A stretch of 64,000 nt of DNA from Pseudomonadota bacterium (GCA_947449495.1 CANFSB010000001.1:62001-126000), one strand, 5' to 3'. Numbered from the stretch's first letter, positions 46,127-55,280 are shown. The notes: generated by a model from the sequence alone, not told the origin. Translations and numbers: made by a program.

Positions 46127-47149
46127 ATGCTGTTCCCCACGACTCTTGTTGGTAGTTTTCCGCAGCCCGAATGGCTTATCGACCGCCAGAAGCTGGCCGG
46201 CCGTTTCCCGCCCCGCGTGCGAGCACGCGAACTGTGGCGCATCCCGGCGCAGTACCTGGCCGAGGCGCAGGAAGACGCCACGATCATGGCGATCAAGGCG
46301 CAGGAAGATGCCGGCATCGACATCATCACCGACGGTGAGATCCGCCGCGAAAGCTATTCCAACCACTTTGCCACCGCGCTCAATGGTGTGGATCTGGACA
46401 ACCCCGGCACTGCACTGGATCGCAGCGGTCACCCCAACCCGGTGCCGCGCGTCATTGGACCCATCAGCCGCCGTCATGCAGTAACCGTTGATGACCTGCT
46501 GTTCATAAAGCGTCACAGCAAGCGTCAGGTAAAGATCACCGTACCCGGTCCGTTCACGATGGCGCAGCAGGCACAGATTGATCATTACGGCGGCAGCCGC
46601 CAGCTGGCCGCGATGGACTACGCCATTGCACTCAACGCAGAGATCAAAGATCTGTTTGCGGCCGGCGCAGATGTTGTGCAGATCGATGAGCCCTATATGC
46701 AGGCACGTCCCGATGAAGCCCGCGCCTGGGGTCTGGATGCACTCAACGCAGCCCTGCTGGGTGTAACGGGCACCACCGCCGTGCATATCTGCTTCGGCTA
46801 TGCAGCCATCATCCACGCGCGCCCCTCGGGCTATTCGTTCCTGCCCGAGTTTGCGCAGTGCAGCTGCAAGCAGCTGTCGATCGAGACAGCGCAATCGAAC
46901 CTGGACTGCAGCACGCTAGTGCCGCTCAAGGGCAAGAAGTTCATCCTCGGTGTGATCGACCTGTCAGACCCGAACATCGAAACACCGGAAGTGGTTGCCC
47001 ATCGCATTGAACGCGCACTGCCTTATGTGGATGCTGCCGACATCATCGTGGCGCCCGATTGCGGCATGAAGTATCTGCCGCGCGCCACTGCAGTGGGCAA
47101 GCTTGAAGCCATGGTTGCCGGCGCTGCGCTGGTCAGGGGAAAACGATGA
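46127..47149 (+). CDS. MetE-like cobalamin-independent methyltransferase (zinc), catabolic-cluster subtype 1
   Basis: 340 aa, equivalent to only the C-terminal catalytic half of MetE. The zinc ligands are present: His220 and Cys222 (AVHICFGY), Glu253 (SIETAQSNL), Cys312 (APDCGMKYLP). TTLVGSFPQPEWL (5-17) and VVQIDEPYMQARP (183-195) match the family. MetE proteins move a methyl group from methyl-folate to a thiol; half-length relatives include core methionine synthases and epoxyalkane:CoM transferases. Its place among ring-cleavage genes and the overlap (ATGA) with a SAM-fold gene suggest a catabolic methyl or alkyl transfer; this is inferred. Confidence 0.82.
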   Translation: MLFPTTLVGSFPQPEWLIDRQKLAGRFPPRVRARELWRIPAQYLAEAQEDATIMAIKAQEDAGIDIITDGEIRRESYSNHFATALNGVDLDNPGTALDRSGHPNPVPRVIGPISRRHAVTVDDLLFIKRHSKRQVKITVPGPFTMAQQAQIDHYGGSRQLAAMDYAIALNAEIKDLFAAGADVVQIDEPYMQARPDEARAWGLDALNAALLGVTGTTAVHICFGYAAIIHARPSGYSFLPEFAQCSCKQLSIETAQSNLDCSTLVPLKGKKFILGVIDLSDPNIETPEVVAHRIERALPYVDAADIIVAPDCGMKYLPRATAVGKLEAMVAGAALVRGKR

Positions 47150-48312
47150 GCAAACCCATACTCGTGAATAGCACCGTCAGCAGTGAAGCCGACAGCCCGC
47201 CATTTCGCTTTTACGACAACCGTCAGAAGTACCTGGCCTTCGTCAGCACCTGCAGCGAAAAGTCTGCCGTAGCAAGGCGCGTGTCCAAGGAACTGGCCTC
47301 ACTGCATCCGTCTCCGCCGGCCATGAAGCTGTTTGATGCCGGCATGGGCGATGCCACCATCCTGTCGCGCCTGATGCGGCAGGTGCACGCCTTGCATCCG
47401 GCGGTGCCACTGCTGGCCGTGGCCAAAGAGATCAGTCTTGAAGACGTTCGACTGGGCCTTGAGAAAATGCCCGATCGTTTTGTGGAGCATCCGGCCACCG
47501 TGCTGGTGATTACCAACCTCAACTACGCCGAAGCGCCACAACTGATGACGCGCGATGTGCAAGCGGCCGCTGCCTTCAATTGGCAAGAGCTGCGACTGGC
47601 CGGCACGTCCTCGCATGACTATGCAGAGCAGATTGAGGCGCTGGGCGACACGCTCACACATGGCTGGCAAACCCGTCCTTCACCGCGCACCGGCAACCCG
47701 ATGCCCATGCGCCCGACGGTGCTGGTGATCTATCGCGAAGATCACAAGTTCATGCTCGACAGTGTGATCCCACGGCCAGGCCATGCGGTGGGCCAATACG
47801 ATTTGATCCTCGCCTCGCAGCCGTGGCGCGCGCGCATGTCGGCGCAATTCAAGGCCCAGAAAGTGCTGGCGCCGTTGGCACGCGCTCTGGCACCGGGCGG
47901 CAAGCTGGTGGCAGTGCAAAGCTGCGGTCGCGATCCGGCGCTGGAAATCGTCGAGCAATTGTGGCCCGGCGAGAGCCCCTTCCAGATCGACCGTCACCAG
48001 CTGCTAGCAGCACTGCGTGCCGAGCTGGGCAAAGACGCACGCGACTTCCTGCTGCCCACCGTGCCCGATGATCGCGCGATGTTTCGCTATCACATGCACA
48101 CACTGCCGTCAGAGATCGGCGATCGCGTGGGCACCTCTACGCTGTTTGCAGCTTGGAATGCCGCCATCTATGTGGCGCAGATCGAAGACGAGCGCGTAGA
48201 GCAGGTGATGCAGAACTCGCAATACCTCGACGTCACCTCTGCGGTGCTGCAAAAGCACGGCGGGTTGTGGTTCAACGACGAAAGCTTCGTCGTCACCCGT
48301 CGTCGGCATTAA
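47146..48312 (+). CDS. Predicted SAM-fold protein coupled to the MetE-like gene
   Basis: 388 aa; ATG overlaps the MetE-like stop (ATGA). Residues about 61-75 (KLFDAGMGDATILSR) resemble motif I of class I methyltransferases, and residues about 205-250 hold GQYDLILASQPWRARMS and LARALAPGGKLVAVQSCG, a typical motif IV-VI pattern. About 388 residues is longer than a bare methyltransferase domain; N- and C-terminal parts are unassigned. No precise family recognised. With the MetE-like partner it may form a methyl-transfer pair. A role as methyltransferase is an inference from motifs. Confidence 0.6.
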   Translation: MSKPILVNSTVSSEADSPPFRFYDNRQKYLAFVSTCSEKSAVARRVSKELASLHPSPPAMKLFDAGMGDATILSRLMRQVHALHPAVPLLAVAKEISLEDVRLGLEKMPDRFVEHPATVLVITNLNYAEAPQLMTRDVQAAAAFNWQELRLAGTSSHDYAEQIEALGDTLTHGWQTRPSPRTGNPMPMRPTVLVIYREDHKFMLDSVIPRPGHAVGQYDLILASQPWRARMSAQFKAQKVLAPLARALAPGGKLVAVQSCGRDPALEIVEQLWPGESPFQIDRHQLLAALRAELGKDARDFLLPTVPDDRAMFRYHMHTLPSEIGDRVGTSTLFAAWNAAIYVAQIEDERVEQVMQNSQYLDVTSAVLQKHGGLWFNDESFVVTRRRH

Positions 48313-48335
48313 CCCTATTTAACGGAGACACCCTC

Positions 48336-49214
48336 ATGTCCGATTACAACCAAGACCTGCTGACGCAGGAAGTAATGAAAGCCTTCGCCACGCCGCAGGC
48401 CGGTCGCTTGGGCGAGATCATGTCCAGCCTCGTCAAGCATCTGCACGCCTTCACGCGCGAGGTCGACCTCAAGCCTGAAGAGTGGATGGCCGGTCTGCAG
48501 TTTCTGACCAAGACCGGTCAGATCAGCACCGAGCGCCGCCCAGAGTTCATTCTGCTGTCGGATGTGCTGGGTCTGTCGATGATGGTCGTGTCGCTCACAC
48601 AGGCGCGTGAGAGCAAAAGCATTGAGGGAGCCACCGAGGCCACTGTTGAAGGTCCGTTCTACTGGGCCGGTGCGCCTGAAGTGGACTTGGGCGGCAACAT
48701 CGCAGAAGGCGTCGTCGGCGAGCCCACTTACTACACAGGCACCGTTACGGACGTTACCGGCAAGCCCCTGCCTGGTGCGCTGATGGATCTGTGGAGCGGC
48801 GATGGAGATGGCAGCTATGACGTGCAGCTGTCGGCTACGCCCAGCATGCAGGCACGCGGCAAAATCCGTACTGACGCGCAAGGTCAGTTTCGCTTCTGGT
48901 CGATCCGGCCGACTTTCTACCCCATTCCCAGCGATGGTCCAGTGGGCGATTTGATGCGCGCCACGCACCGTTCCATCAACCGTCCCGGACACATTCACAT
49001 GATGGTGTCTGCTGAGGGCCATGTGCCAGTGACCACCCATCTATTCGTGGCCGACAGCCCCTACCTGGATCAGGATGCTGTGTTCGGCAAGCGTGACAGC
49101 TTGGTCGTAGCCTTCGCACCCCATGCCCCGGGCACTGCGCCCGATGGCACCGTCATGACTAACAAGTACTACACCACCAGTTACAACTTCCGTCTGGCCC
49201 CCGTACCCGCCTGA
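48336..49214 (+). CDS. Intradiol ring-cleavage dioxygenase, hydroxyquinol 1,2-dioxygenase type
   Basis: 292 aa from ATG 48336. All-helical N-terminus (VKHLHAFTREVDLKPEEWM) and beta-sandwich catalytic domain. Fe(III) ligands visible: Tyr161 (GSYDVQL), Tyr195 (FYPIPSDGPVG), His219 and His221 (RPGHIHMMV). FILLSDVLGLSMMVVSL and EGPFYWAGAPEVDLGGNI resemble hydroxyquinol dioxygenases. It cleaves hydroxyquinol between its hydroxyls to 3-hydroxymuconate, the enol of maleylacetate. A maleylacetate reductase is encoded 5 kb away in the island, which supports this rather than catechol cleavage. Confidence 0.88.
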   Translation: MSDYNQDLLTQEVMKAFATPQAGRLGEIMSSLVKHLHAFTREVDLKPEEWMAGLQFLTKTGQISTERRPEFILLSDVLGLSMMVVSLTQARESKSIEGATEATVEGPFYWAGAPEVDLGGNIAEGVVGEPTYYTGTVTDVTGKPLPGALMDLWSGDGDGSYDVQLSATPSMQARGKIRTDAQGQFRFWSIRPTFYPIPSDGPVGDLMRATHRSINRPGHIHMMVSAEGHVPVTTHLFVADSPYLDQDAVFGKRDSLVVAFAPHAPGTAPDGTVMTNKYYTTSYNFRLAPVPA

Positions 49215-49235
49215 GCGACAACCTTTGGATAACGC

Positions 49236-50024
49236 ATGAAGATTGGTAAGAGCACGATCCCGACCACAGCGATCTGCACCTCGAACGAAGACACCATCGT
49301 GGTGCGCGGCCATGACTTGGCACGTGACCTCATCGGCAAGATCGGCTTCACCGGCCACTTCTTTCTGCTTCTCACGGGCCGTTTGGGCACGGCAGCAGAA
49401 CTGGCCGTGCTCGATGCCACGCTGGTAGCCATAGCCGAACACGGCTTGGTGCCCAGCGTGCAGGCCTCACGTATGACCTTCGCTGCAGCACCCGATGCCA
49501 TGCAGGGTGCAGTGGCAGCCGGCATCTTAGGTTGCGGCTCGGTCATTCTGGGAGCGTCAGAGACTGCCGGGCGACTGTTCACCGAGATCGATGCGCTGGT
49601 GCAGACGGGCACGTCGCTCACCGACGCGGCCACCACCGTGATGAAAGCTTGGAAGGCGGCGCGCAAGCCGATCCCGGGCTACGGTCATCCGCAGCACAAA
49701 CAGCGCGACCCGCGTGTGGATGCGCTGTTTGCGGTAGCCACTGCGGCCGGTACCGATCTGCGTTTTATTGCCATCGCACGCGAAGTCGAGTCGCTGACCG
49801 CCAGCCTCATAGGCAAGGACCTGCGCCTGAATGTGTCAGGCGCTATTCCGTCAGTGCTGCTGGGGGCAGGCTTTCCGCTGGAAGCACTCAAGGGTGTGCC
49901 TATCCTGGCGCGCACAGCCGGGCTCATCGCACACTTGTATGAAGAGCTGCAGCAGCCGATTGGCTTTGCACTCACCTACCAAGCCACGCGCGAGTTGCAG
50001 TACACCGGCGAGGCCGCCAAATGA
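49236..50024 (+). CDS. Citryl-CoA lyase-like protein (citrate synthase fold)
   Basis: 262 aa. Corresponds to the C-terminal citrate-synthase-like fold of citryl-CoA lyase/ATP-citrate lyase: IVVRGHDLARDLIGKI, GFTGHFFLLLTGRL, catalytic-type PGYGHPQHKQRDPRVDAL (147-164), and ALTYQATRELQYTG at the end. The family cleaves citryl-CoA to acetyl-CoA and oxaloacetate or acts on analogues. Its stop overlaps the start of a family III CoA-transferase (ATGA), which would supply a CoA thioester. No ordinary beta-ketoadipate cluster needs such a step, so the substrate is unknown. Confidence 0.85.
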   Translation: MKIGKSTIPTTAICTSNEDTIVVRGHDLARDLIGKIGFTGHFFLLLTGRLGTAAELAVLDATLVAIAEHGLVPSVQASRMTFAAAPDAMQGAVAAGILGCGSVILGASETAGRLFTEIDALVQTGTSLTDAATTVMKAWKAARKPIPGYGHPQHKQRDPRVDALFAVATAAGTDLRFIAIAREVESLTASLIGKDLRLNVSGAIPSVLLGAGFPLEALKGVPILARTAGLIAHLYEELQQPIGFALTYQATRELQYTGEAAK

Positions 50025-51157
50025 TCAAAGTGTTGCAAGGCATCCGCGTCATTGAGCAAGGCACGTTCATCACGGGCCCTGCTGCCGGCATGCTGCTGGC
50101 GGATCTGGGTGCAGATGTCATCAAGGTCGAAGCACCCAACGGCGGCGATCCGTTTCGTGCCTTCAAGGGTGGCTTGTACAGCCCGCACTTTCAGACTTAC
50201 AACCGCAACAAGCGCAGCCTCACGATCGATGCCAAGAACCCCGAAGACCGCAAGGTGTTCGACAAGCTCATCGCCGGCGCCGATGTATACATCCAGAACT
50301 TTCGGCCGGGTGTGGCAGAGAAGTTGGGGGCTGGCGAAGCGCGCTTGCGTGAGATCAATCCGCGCTTGGTGTACTGCGCTATCAGTGGCTTTGGCTCCAC
50401 CGGCCCGCAGGCCGACAGCCCCGCCTATGACACCGTTGCACAGGCCGCTGCAGGCTTCTTGCATCTGCTGGTCAACCCTGACAACCCGCGCGTGGTCGGC
50501 CCGGCTATCGCCGACTCATTGACAGGCTTTTATGCCGCCTACGGGATCATGGGTGCACTGGTCGAGCGCGGTCGCACCGGTGTGGGCCGCAAGGTCGAAG
50601 TATCGATGCTCGAGGCCATGAGCCACTTCAATCTCGACTCGTTCACGCACTATCTGCAGGCCGACGAACTGATGGGCCCTTACAGCCGGCCGCGTGTATC
50701 GCAGTCGTATGTTCTGGAATGTGGTGACGGCAAGTGGATCGCGCTGCATATGTCATCGCCCGAAAAATTCTGGCAAGGCTTGGCCAACGCGATCGAAAAC
50801 CCGCAGTTGCTGCAGGACCCGCAGTTCAGCAGCCGCGATCAGCGCATCGCTAATCAAGAGATTCTCATCAAAGTGCTGGGCGAACACTTCAAGCGTCGCC
50901 CGCGCGCGCAGTGGTGCGAGCGACTCAAGGCCGAAGACGTGCCGCATTCACCCATGTACGACGCCGCCGAAGTGCTGGCTGATCCGCAGGTGCAACACCT
51001 GCAACTGCTCACCGAAGCGCAGCACCCGGTAATGGGCTCGTTCCGCACCATCCGTTCACCGGTGTCTTTTGATGGCGAGCGCGCCATGGAAGTGACTGCG
51101 CCGCCCACACTGGGCGAACACAACGAAGAGATCCGCAAGGAGCTTGGCAATGCGTGA
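50021..51157 (+). CDS. Family III CoA-transferase (CaiB/BaiF)
   Basis: 378 aa. Typical N-terminus [31 protein letters not shown] (split here: residues 7-37), with [32 protein letters not shown] and the catalytic-Asp region [16 protein letters not shown] (about 163-178). It moves CoA from a donor thioester to a carboxylate. Overlaps the citryl-CoA-lyase-like gene upstream and the thiolase gene downstream (AAGGAG and ATG within its end). It likely activates the lyase substrate. Confidence 0.9.
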   Translation: MIKVLQGIRVIEQGTFITGPAAGMLLADLGADVIKVEAPNGGDPFRAFKGGLYSPHFQTYNRNKRSLTIDAKNPEDRKVFDKLIAGADVYIQNFRPGVAEKLGAGEARLREINPRLVYCAISGFGSTGPQADSPAYDTVAQAAAGFLHLLVNPDNPRVVGPAIADSLTGFYAAYGIMGALVERGRTGVGRKVEVSMLEAMSHFNLDSFTHYLQADELMGPYSRPRVSQSYVLECGDGKWIALHMSSPEKFWQGLANAIENPQLLQDPQFSSRDQRIANQEILIKVLGEHFKRRPRAQWCERLKAEDVPHSPMYDAAEVLADPQVQHLQLLTEAQHPVMGSFRTIRSPVSFDGERAMEVTAPPTLGEHNEEIRKELGNA

Positions 51158-52352
51158 TGCGTTTATCTGCGATGCGATCCGTACACCCATCGGCCGCTAT
51201 GGCGGTGGCCTTGCCAGTGTGCGAGTCGATGATCTGGCGGCCATACCCCTGACCGCCTTGCAGGCTCGCAACACGCAGGTGGATTGGTCTGCGGTCGATG
51301 ATGTGTTTATGGGCTGCGCTAATCAGGCCGGCGAAGACAATCGCAACGTGGCACGCATGGCAGTGCTGCTGTCAGGCCTACCCGAGATTGTCACGGGCAT
51401 CACCGTCAACCGGCTGTGCGCATCGGGTATCGAAGCCGTCACCCAAGCTGCTCGCGCCATTAAAACCGGCGAAGCCCAACTGGTGATTGCCGGCGGCGTC
51501 GAGGGTATGTCCCGCGCACCCTATGTCATGGGTAAAGCCGACAGCGCCTATTCACGCACTGCCAAGATCGAAGACACCACCATGGGCTGGCGCTTCATCA
51601 ATCCGTTGATGCAGGCTCGCTTTGGTGTCGATGCCATGATCGAGACCGCAGAGAACGTCGCAGTAGAGTTCTCTATTGGCCGTGCCGATCAGGATGCCTT
51701 TGCGCTGCGCAGCCAACAGCGTTGTGCAGCAGCGCAGGCTGCAGGCCGGTTCGCCATCGAGATCACACCGGTGATCATCAAAGGCCGCAAGGGCGACACG
51801 CGCGTGGAGATCGACGAACACCCGCGCGCAGATACCACTCTGGAAAGTCTGGCCAAGCTCAAGGGCGTGGTGCGTGCCGATGGCACAGTGACTGCCGGCA
51901 ATGCCTCGGGCATCAATGACGGCAGTTGTGCGCTGCTGCTGGCCAGCCAGGATGCTATCCAACGCCATGGCTTGCGGCCCTTGGCTCGCATAGTGGCCAC
52001 TGCCACTGCCGGCGTGGCGCCGCGCATCATGGGTATTGGTCCGGTGCCTGCGGTGCGCAAGTTGCTACAGCAGACCGGCTTGTCGATGGATGACATCGAT
52101 GTCATAGAACTCAACGAAGCCTTTGCCGCACAGGCGCTGGCGGTCACGCGCCAATTGGGATTGGCCGATGACGATGCCCGCGTGAATCCCAACGGTGGAG
52201 CCATCGCACTGGGTCATCCGCTGGGCGCCAGTGGCGCACGTCTGGCAGCCACTGCCGCATGGCAGTTGCAACTCAACGGTGGCCGCTATGCCCTGTGCAC
52301 CATGTGCATCGGCGTGGGCCAGGGCATCGCGATGTTGATCGAACGCGTCTAG
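51150..52352 (+). CDS. pcaF: Acetyl-CoA acyltransferase, 3-oxoadipyl-CoA thiolase type
   Basis: 400 aa from ATG 51150, with AAGGAG 8 nt upstream and start inside the CoA-transferase end. Catalytic Cys90 (NRLCASG), [32 protein letters not shown] (His) and C-terminal CMCIGVGQG (Cys). Thiolases of this group split 3-oxoadipyl-CoA into succinyl-CoA and acetyl-CoA. Context with the CoA-transferase pair and maleylacetate reductase supports pcaF; sequence alone cannot exclude another 3-oxoacyl-CoA. Last gene of the + operon; its stop is 1 bp from the stop of the next, convergent operon. Confidence 0.87.
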   Translation: MRDAFICDAIRTPIGRYGGGLASVRVDDLAAIPLTALQARNTQVDWSAVDDVFMGCANQAGEDNRNVARMAVLLSGLPEIVTGITVNRLCASGIEAVTQAARAIKTGEAQLVIAGGVEGMSRAPYVMGKADSAYSRTAKIEDTTMGWRFINPLMQARFGVDAMIETAENVAVEFSIGRADQDAFALRSQQRCAAAQAAGRFAIEITPVIIKGRKGDTRVEIDEHPRADTTLESLAKLKGVVRADGTVTAGNASGINDGSCALLLASQDAIQRHGLRPLARIVATATAGVAPRIMGIGPVPAVRKLLQQTGLSMDDIDVIELNEAFAAQALAVTRQLGLADDDARVNPNGGAIALGHPLGASGARLAATAAWQLQLNGGRYALCTMCIGVGQGIAMLIERV

Positions 52353-52353
52353 A

Positions 52354-53139
52354 TCAGTCGCCGCCGCCACCGCCCGCGGTGCCATGTGCCAAGGCGGTGC
52401 GCTGCTGCAACGCACGCAGCACCTGCAACTCGTGATCGGTGGGTGCTGGCGTAGTGCCCAGACTGTCGGCAAAGCGCACCGGCCAACCGGTAGCTGCAGT
52501 GACCTGCTCGCGGGTGATGCCTTCGTGCAGGCTCACTACAGTCAGTTCACGCGATACCGGATCCGGCTCCATGATGCACAGGTCAGTAATCACTGCGACC
52601 GGACCCTTGCCGGGCAACTTCAGACGCGCGCGTGCATCGCCACCATCCAGATGACCTGCAGAGGTCACGAAGTCGAGCTTGGCCACAAAGCTGCGTGCCG
52701 TCTGCTTGACGATGATCAGCACTTCACGCGCATTGCTGGCGATCTCGGGTGCACCACCAGCGCCGGGCAAGCGCACCTTGGGCTTGTCGTAAGGCCCGAT
52801 GACCGTGGTGTTGAGATTGGCAAAGCGATCGATCTGCGCCGTACCCAGAAAACCCACATCGACGCGGCCGCCTTGCAGCCAATAACGGAAGATCTCGGGC
52901 GTGGGCACCACAGTGTCTGCAGTCTCTGCCAGTTCGCCGTCACCAATCGACAGCGGCAGCACGTCGGGCCGTGCACCGATGGGACCCGACTCATAGATCA
53001 GCGTGACATCCGGCGCATGCGTGAGCCTAGCCAAGTTGGCCGCAGTCGACGGCAACCCAATGCCCACAAAACACACTGCCCCATCGGGCAATCGACGTGC
53101 AGCAGCCACCGTCATGATCTCGTTGGTGGTGTAGCTCAT
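52354..53139 (-). CDS. 3-oxoacid CoA-transferase-like, subunit B (beta)
   Basis: 261 aa. Family I CoA-transferase beta subunit: VCFVGIGLPSTAANLARLTH, LIYESGPIGARPDVLP with the thioester-forming Glu50, GRVDVGFLGTAQIDRFANLN, LPGAGGAPEIASNA and VITDLCIMEPD. This Gct-like subgroup includes 3-oxoadipate CoA-transferases, glutaconate CoA-transferase and the ring-opening IpdAB hydrolases. Its start overlaps the A-subunit stop (ATGA). Given maleylacetate reductase in the same operon, 3-oxoadipate activation with succinyl-CoA is the likely reaction. Confidence 0.87.
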   Translation of the reverse strand: MSYTTNEIMTVAAARRLPDGAVCFVGIGLPSTAANLARLTHAPDVTLIYESGPIGARPDVLPLSIGDGELAETADTVVPTPEIFRYWLQGGRVDVGFLGTAQIDRFANLNTTVIGPYDKPKVRLPGAGGAPEIASNAREVLIIVKQTARSFVAKLDFVTSAGHLDGGDARARLKLPGKGPVAVITDLCIMEPDPVSRELTVVSLHEGITREQVTAATGWPVRFADSLGTTPAPTDHELQVLRALQQRTALAHGTAGGGGGD

Positions 53140-53996
53140 GCTGCAGCTCCGGCGGTCTCGGCCAACACACGACGGAACTCATTAAAGTCGGCCGTGTTGT
53201 GGACATGCTTTTGCATCCAGGCCTTGAAGGTCTCGCGATCGCGAGCGATCTCATCCCAAGCAATGTAATAGCGGTTGTCGCGGGCATAGTAGCCATGCGC
53301 ATAAGACGGGAACGCACCGCCGGGCTGCAGGCACACTGCATTAACCACCACGCGCGGCAGGATGCAGGCATTGGGCGGTGCATCGAGCGAGTCGACGATC
53401 TCTTCGACCGTGACGATGACGCGCTTGGCCGCCATGGCAGCTTCTTTCTGCACGCCCAAGATGCCCCACAGCAACACGTTGCCGCGGCGGTCGGCCTTTT
53501 GAGCGTGGATCACCGTCACGTCGGGGCGTATAGCGGGACTGACCGCCAGCTCTTCGTCGGTGAACGGGCAGCGGATAAAACGGATGTTGGTGTTGTAGCG
53601 CGGCAGGTCGGAACCTTGGTAGCCGCGCAGCACCGAGAACGGCAGGTTAGCGGCACCGGCCACATAGGCATTGGCCATGTCTGCATGGCCGTGTTCTTCC
53701 AGCGCCAGCGGGCCCGGCCAACCGCGCTCGACTGCATCGCGCAGCCGGTGCAGCGAGCCCACGCCCGGATTGCCACCCCAAGAAAACCGCAGCCGGCTGA
53801 CACAGCCGGAGCCGATCAACTGGTCATAGATCAGATCCGGCGTCATGCGCACCAGATATAGATCTTTGCGGCCTTGGCGGATGACCTCGTGGCCGGCGGC
53901 GCTGGGGATGAGGTGCGTGAAGCCTTCCATCGCCACGCAATCGCCATCGTGGATCAGGCCGGCGACGGCCTCACGTAACGTCACAAACTCGGTCAT
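53136..53996 (-). CDS. 3-oxoacid CoA-transferase-like, subunit A (alpha)
   Basis: 286 aa. Alpha subunit of a family I CoA-transferase: DGDCVAMEGFTHLIPSAAG, LYLVRMTPDLIYDQLIGSG, RLRFSWGGNPGVGSLHRLRD, PDVTVIHAQKADRRGNVLLW and GGAFPSYAHGYYARDNRYY. Pairs with subunit B by a 4-base overlap. Second gene after maleylacetate reductase, separated by 15 bp. Confidence 0.87.
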   Translation of the reverse strand: MTEFVTLREAVAGLIHDGDCVAMEGFTHLIPSAAGHEVIRQGRKDLYLVRMTPDLIYDQLIGSGCVSRLRFSWGGNPGVGSLHRLRDAVERGWPGPLALEEHGHADMANAYVAGAANLPFSVLRGYQGSDLPRYNTNIRFIRCPFTDEELAVSPAIRPDVTVIHAQKADRRGNVLLWGILGVQKEAAMAAKRVIVTVEEIVDSLDAPPNACILPRVVVNAVCLQPGGAFPSYAHGYYARDNRYYIAWDEIARDRETFKAWMQKHVHNTADFNEFRRVLAETAGAAA

Positions 53997-54011
53997 GTCT
54001 CTCCCGGAAGG

Positions 54012-55130
54012 TCAGGCAGGAGCCAGACCCGCATGGGCCCGGCTCAACAGGTTGTGCAAGGCGGCCTTCTCAAGCGGCCTTGGATTCCAATACGCATTTT
54101 GCAGGGCGATGTCGACAGCGCGATCGATGCCCTCGGCGGGCATACCCAATGCCGCAAGGCCTGCTGGCACGCCCAGCCGCTGGCCCAGTGCAAACAGCGC
54201 CTGCGCCGGATCGTCACAGCCTAAGGCGCGGCGCAACGCGGCCATGGCCTGCGGCACGGCCGCGGCGTTATAGGCCAGCGCATGCGGCAGCACTATGGCG
54301 TGGGTCTCGGCATGCGGCAGGTTGAAGCTGCCGCCAAGCGTGTGGCAGAGCTTGTGATGCAGCGCCATGCCGACGTTGCCCAGCACCGTGCCACACAGCC
54401 AGGCGCCGTATTGGGCCTGGGACCGCGCCTCGATGTCGTCAGGGTGTGCCTGAACCAGCGGCAGAGCCGCTGCGAGCGCACGGATGCCCTCTTCGGCCAG
54501 CAGCGCCATGATCGGGTTGCTGTCGCGGGCATACAGGCCCTCGGCAGAATGCGCGATGGCATTGAGGCCGCTGGTCATCGACAAGGCGACGGGCAAACTG
54601 AGCGTGAGCTGTGCGTCATAGATGACGGTGCGTGGCAAAACGCGCTCGTCTTTGCCGGTCTTTTTGATGCCGCCTTCGGTGATGCCATAGATGGGCGTCA
54701 TCTCCGAGCCGGCATAGGTCGTGGGGATGGCCAGCACCGGCAGCGCGCCGGGCGGCGCCTCCAGCGCGATGGCTTTGCCCAAGCCGATGGTAGAACCGCC
54801 ACCCACCGCCACCGCGCAATCGGCGCCCAGACGCAGCGCCTCGGCTCGCGCCTCGCGCGCCACTTCGATGGGCACGTGCATGGCGGCCTTGGCGAACAAA
54901 CCTGCGCCGCGGTCCCCAAGACGCTGCAACACCGCATTGGCGATGCCAGTCTGCTCGGGTGTGCACAGCACCAGCGCCCGACGGGCCCCCAACAATGCAA
55001 TTTCGCGCTCTAAATGCTCTAGGCTGCCGGGGCCGAATACGACCCGCGCTGCGGCACTGGAATAGGTGAACGCGTTCAAAGGCCGTACCCGTGTGACAAG
55101 GCTGCCATCCCCCGCTGTTGTTTGGGTCAT
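54012..55130 (-). CDS. Maleylacetate reductase
   Basis: 372 aa from ATG 55130 (in-frame ATGs at 55145 and 55199 are alternatives; none has a clear SD). Iron-containing-ADH fold: FTYSSAAARVVFGPGSLEHL, nucleotide motif AVGGGSTIGLGKAIAL (about 84-99), IPTTYAGSEMTPIYGITEGG, MTSGLNAIAHSAEGLY, and HHKLCHTLGGSFNLPHAETHA near 240-262, characteristic of maleylacetate reductases rather than alcohol dehydrogenases. It reduces maleylacetate to 3-oxoadipate with NAD(P)H. First gene of the operon with both CoA-transferase subunits. Confidence 0.92.
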   Translation of the reverse strand: MTQTTAGDGSLVTRVRPLNAFTYSSAAARVVFGPGSLEHLEREIALLGARRALVLCTPEQTGIANAVLQRLGDRGAGLFAKAAMHVPIEVAREARAEALRLGADCAVAVGGGSTIGLGKAIALEAPPGALPVLAIPTTYAGSEMTPIYGITEGGIKKTGKDERVLPRTVIYDAQLTLSLPVALSMTSGLNAIAHSAEGLYARDSNPIMALLAEEGIRALAAALPLVQAHPDDIEARSQAQYGAWLCGTVLGNVGMALHHKLCHTLGGSFNLPHAETHAIVLPHALAYNAAAVPQAMAALRRALGCDDPAQALFALGQRLGVPAGLAALGMPAEGIDRAVDIALQNAYWNPRPLEKAALHNLLSRAHAGLAPA

Positions 55131-55204
55131 ATTGACGGTGCGCATCAGAGCTTGTCCAGCACTGATGGGTAGCTGTAAAACCCTGCAAACCGCGTGCATG
55201 AAGT

Positions 55205-55233
55205 TTGACAGCGCTGCGCATCGGTCCTAGAGT
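55205..55233 (+). promoter_or_regulatory. Sigma-70 promoter of the PcpA-like dioxygenase operon
   Basis: Consensus TTGACA (55205-55210), 17-bp spacer and TAGAGT (55228-55233), 48 bp before the dioxygenase start codon. Strongest sigma-70-like match I found in the island. Confidence 0.6.
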
Positions 55234-55254
55234 TTTCAACGAATCGAAACAAGC

Positions 55255-55268
55255 CGCGGCATGCCGCG
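55255..55268. promoter_or_regulatory. 14-bp perfect palindrome in the dioxygenase leader
   Basis: CGCGGCATGCCGCG is its own reverse complement. It lies about 20 bp downstream of the -10 box and 12 bp before the start codon, so it could be an operator or an mRNA hairpin (5-bp stem, CAUG loop) near the ribosome site. Confidence 0.45.
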
Positions 55269-55280
55269 TTGGGGGTCCTG

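Noticed and set aside
46100..46894. 264-aa open frame on the - strand
   Set aside because: Antisense to the MetE-like gene with intact zinc ligands.
48315..49040. 241-aa open frame on the - strand
   Set aside because: Antisense to the intradiol dioxygenase.
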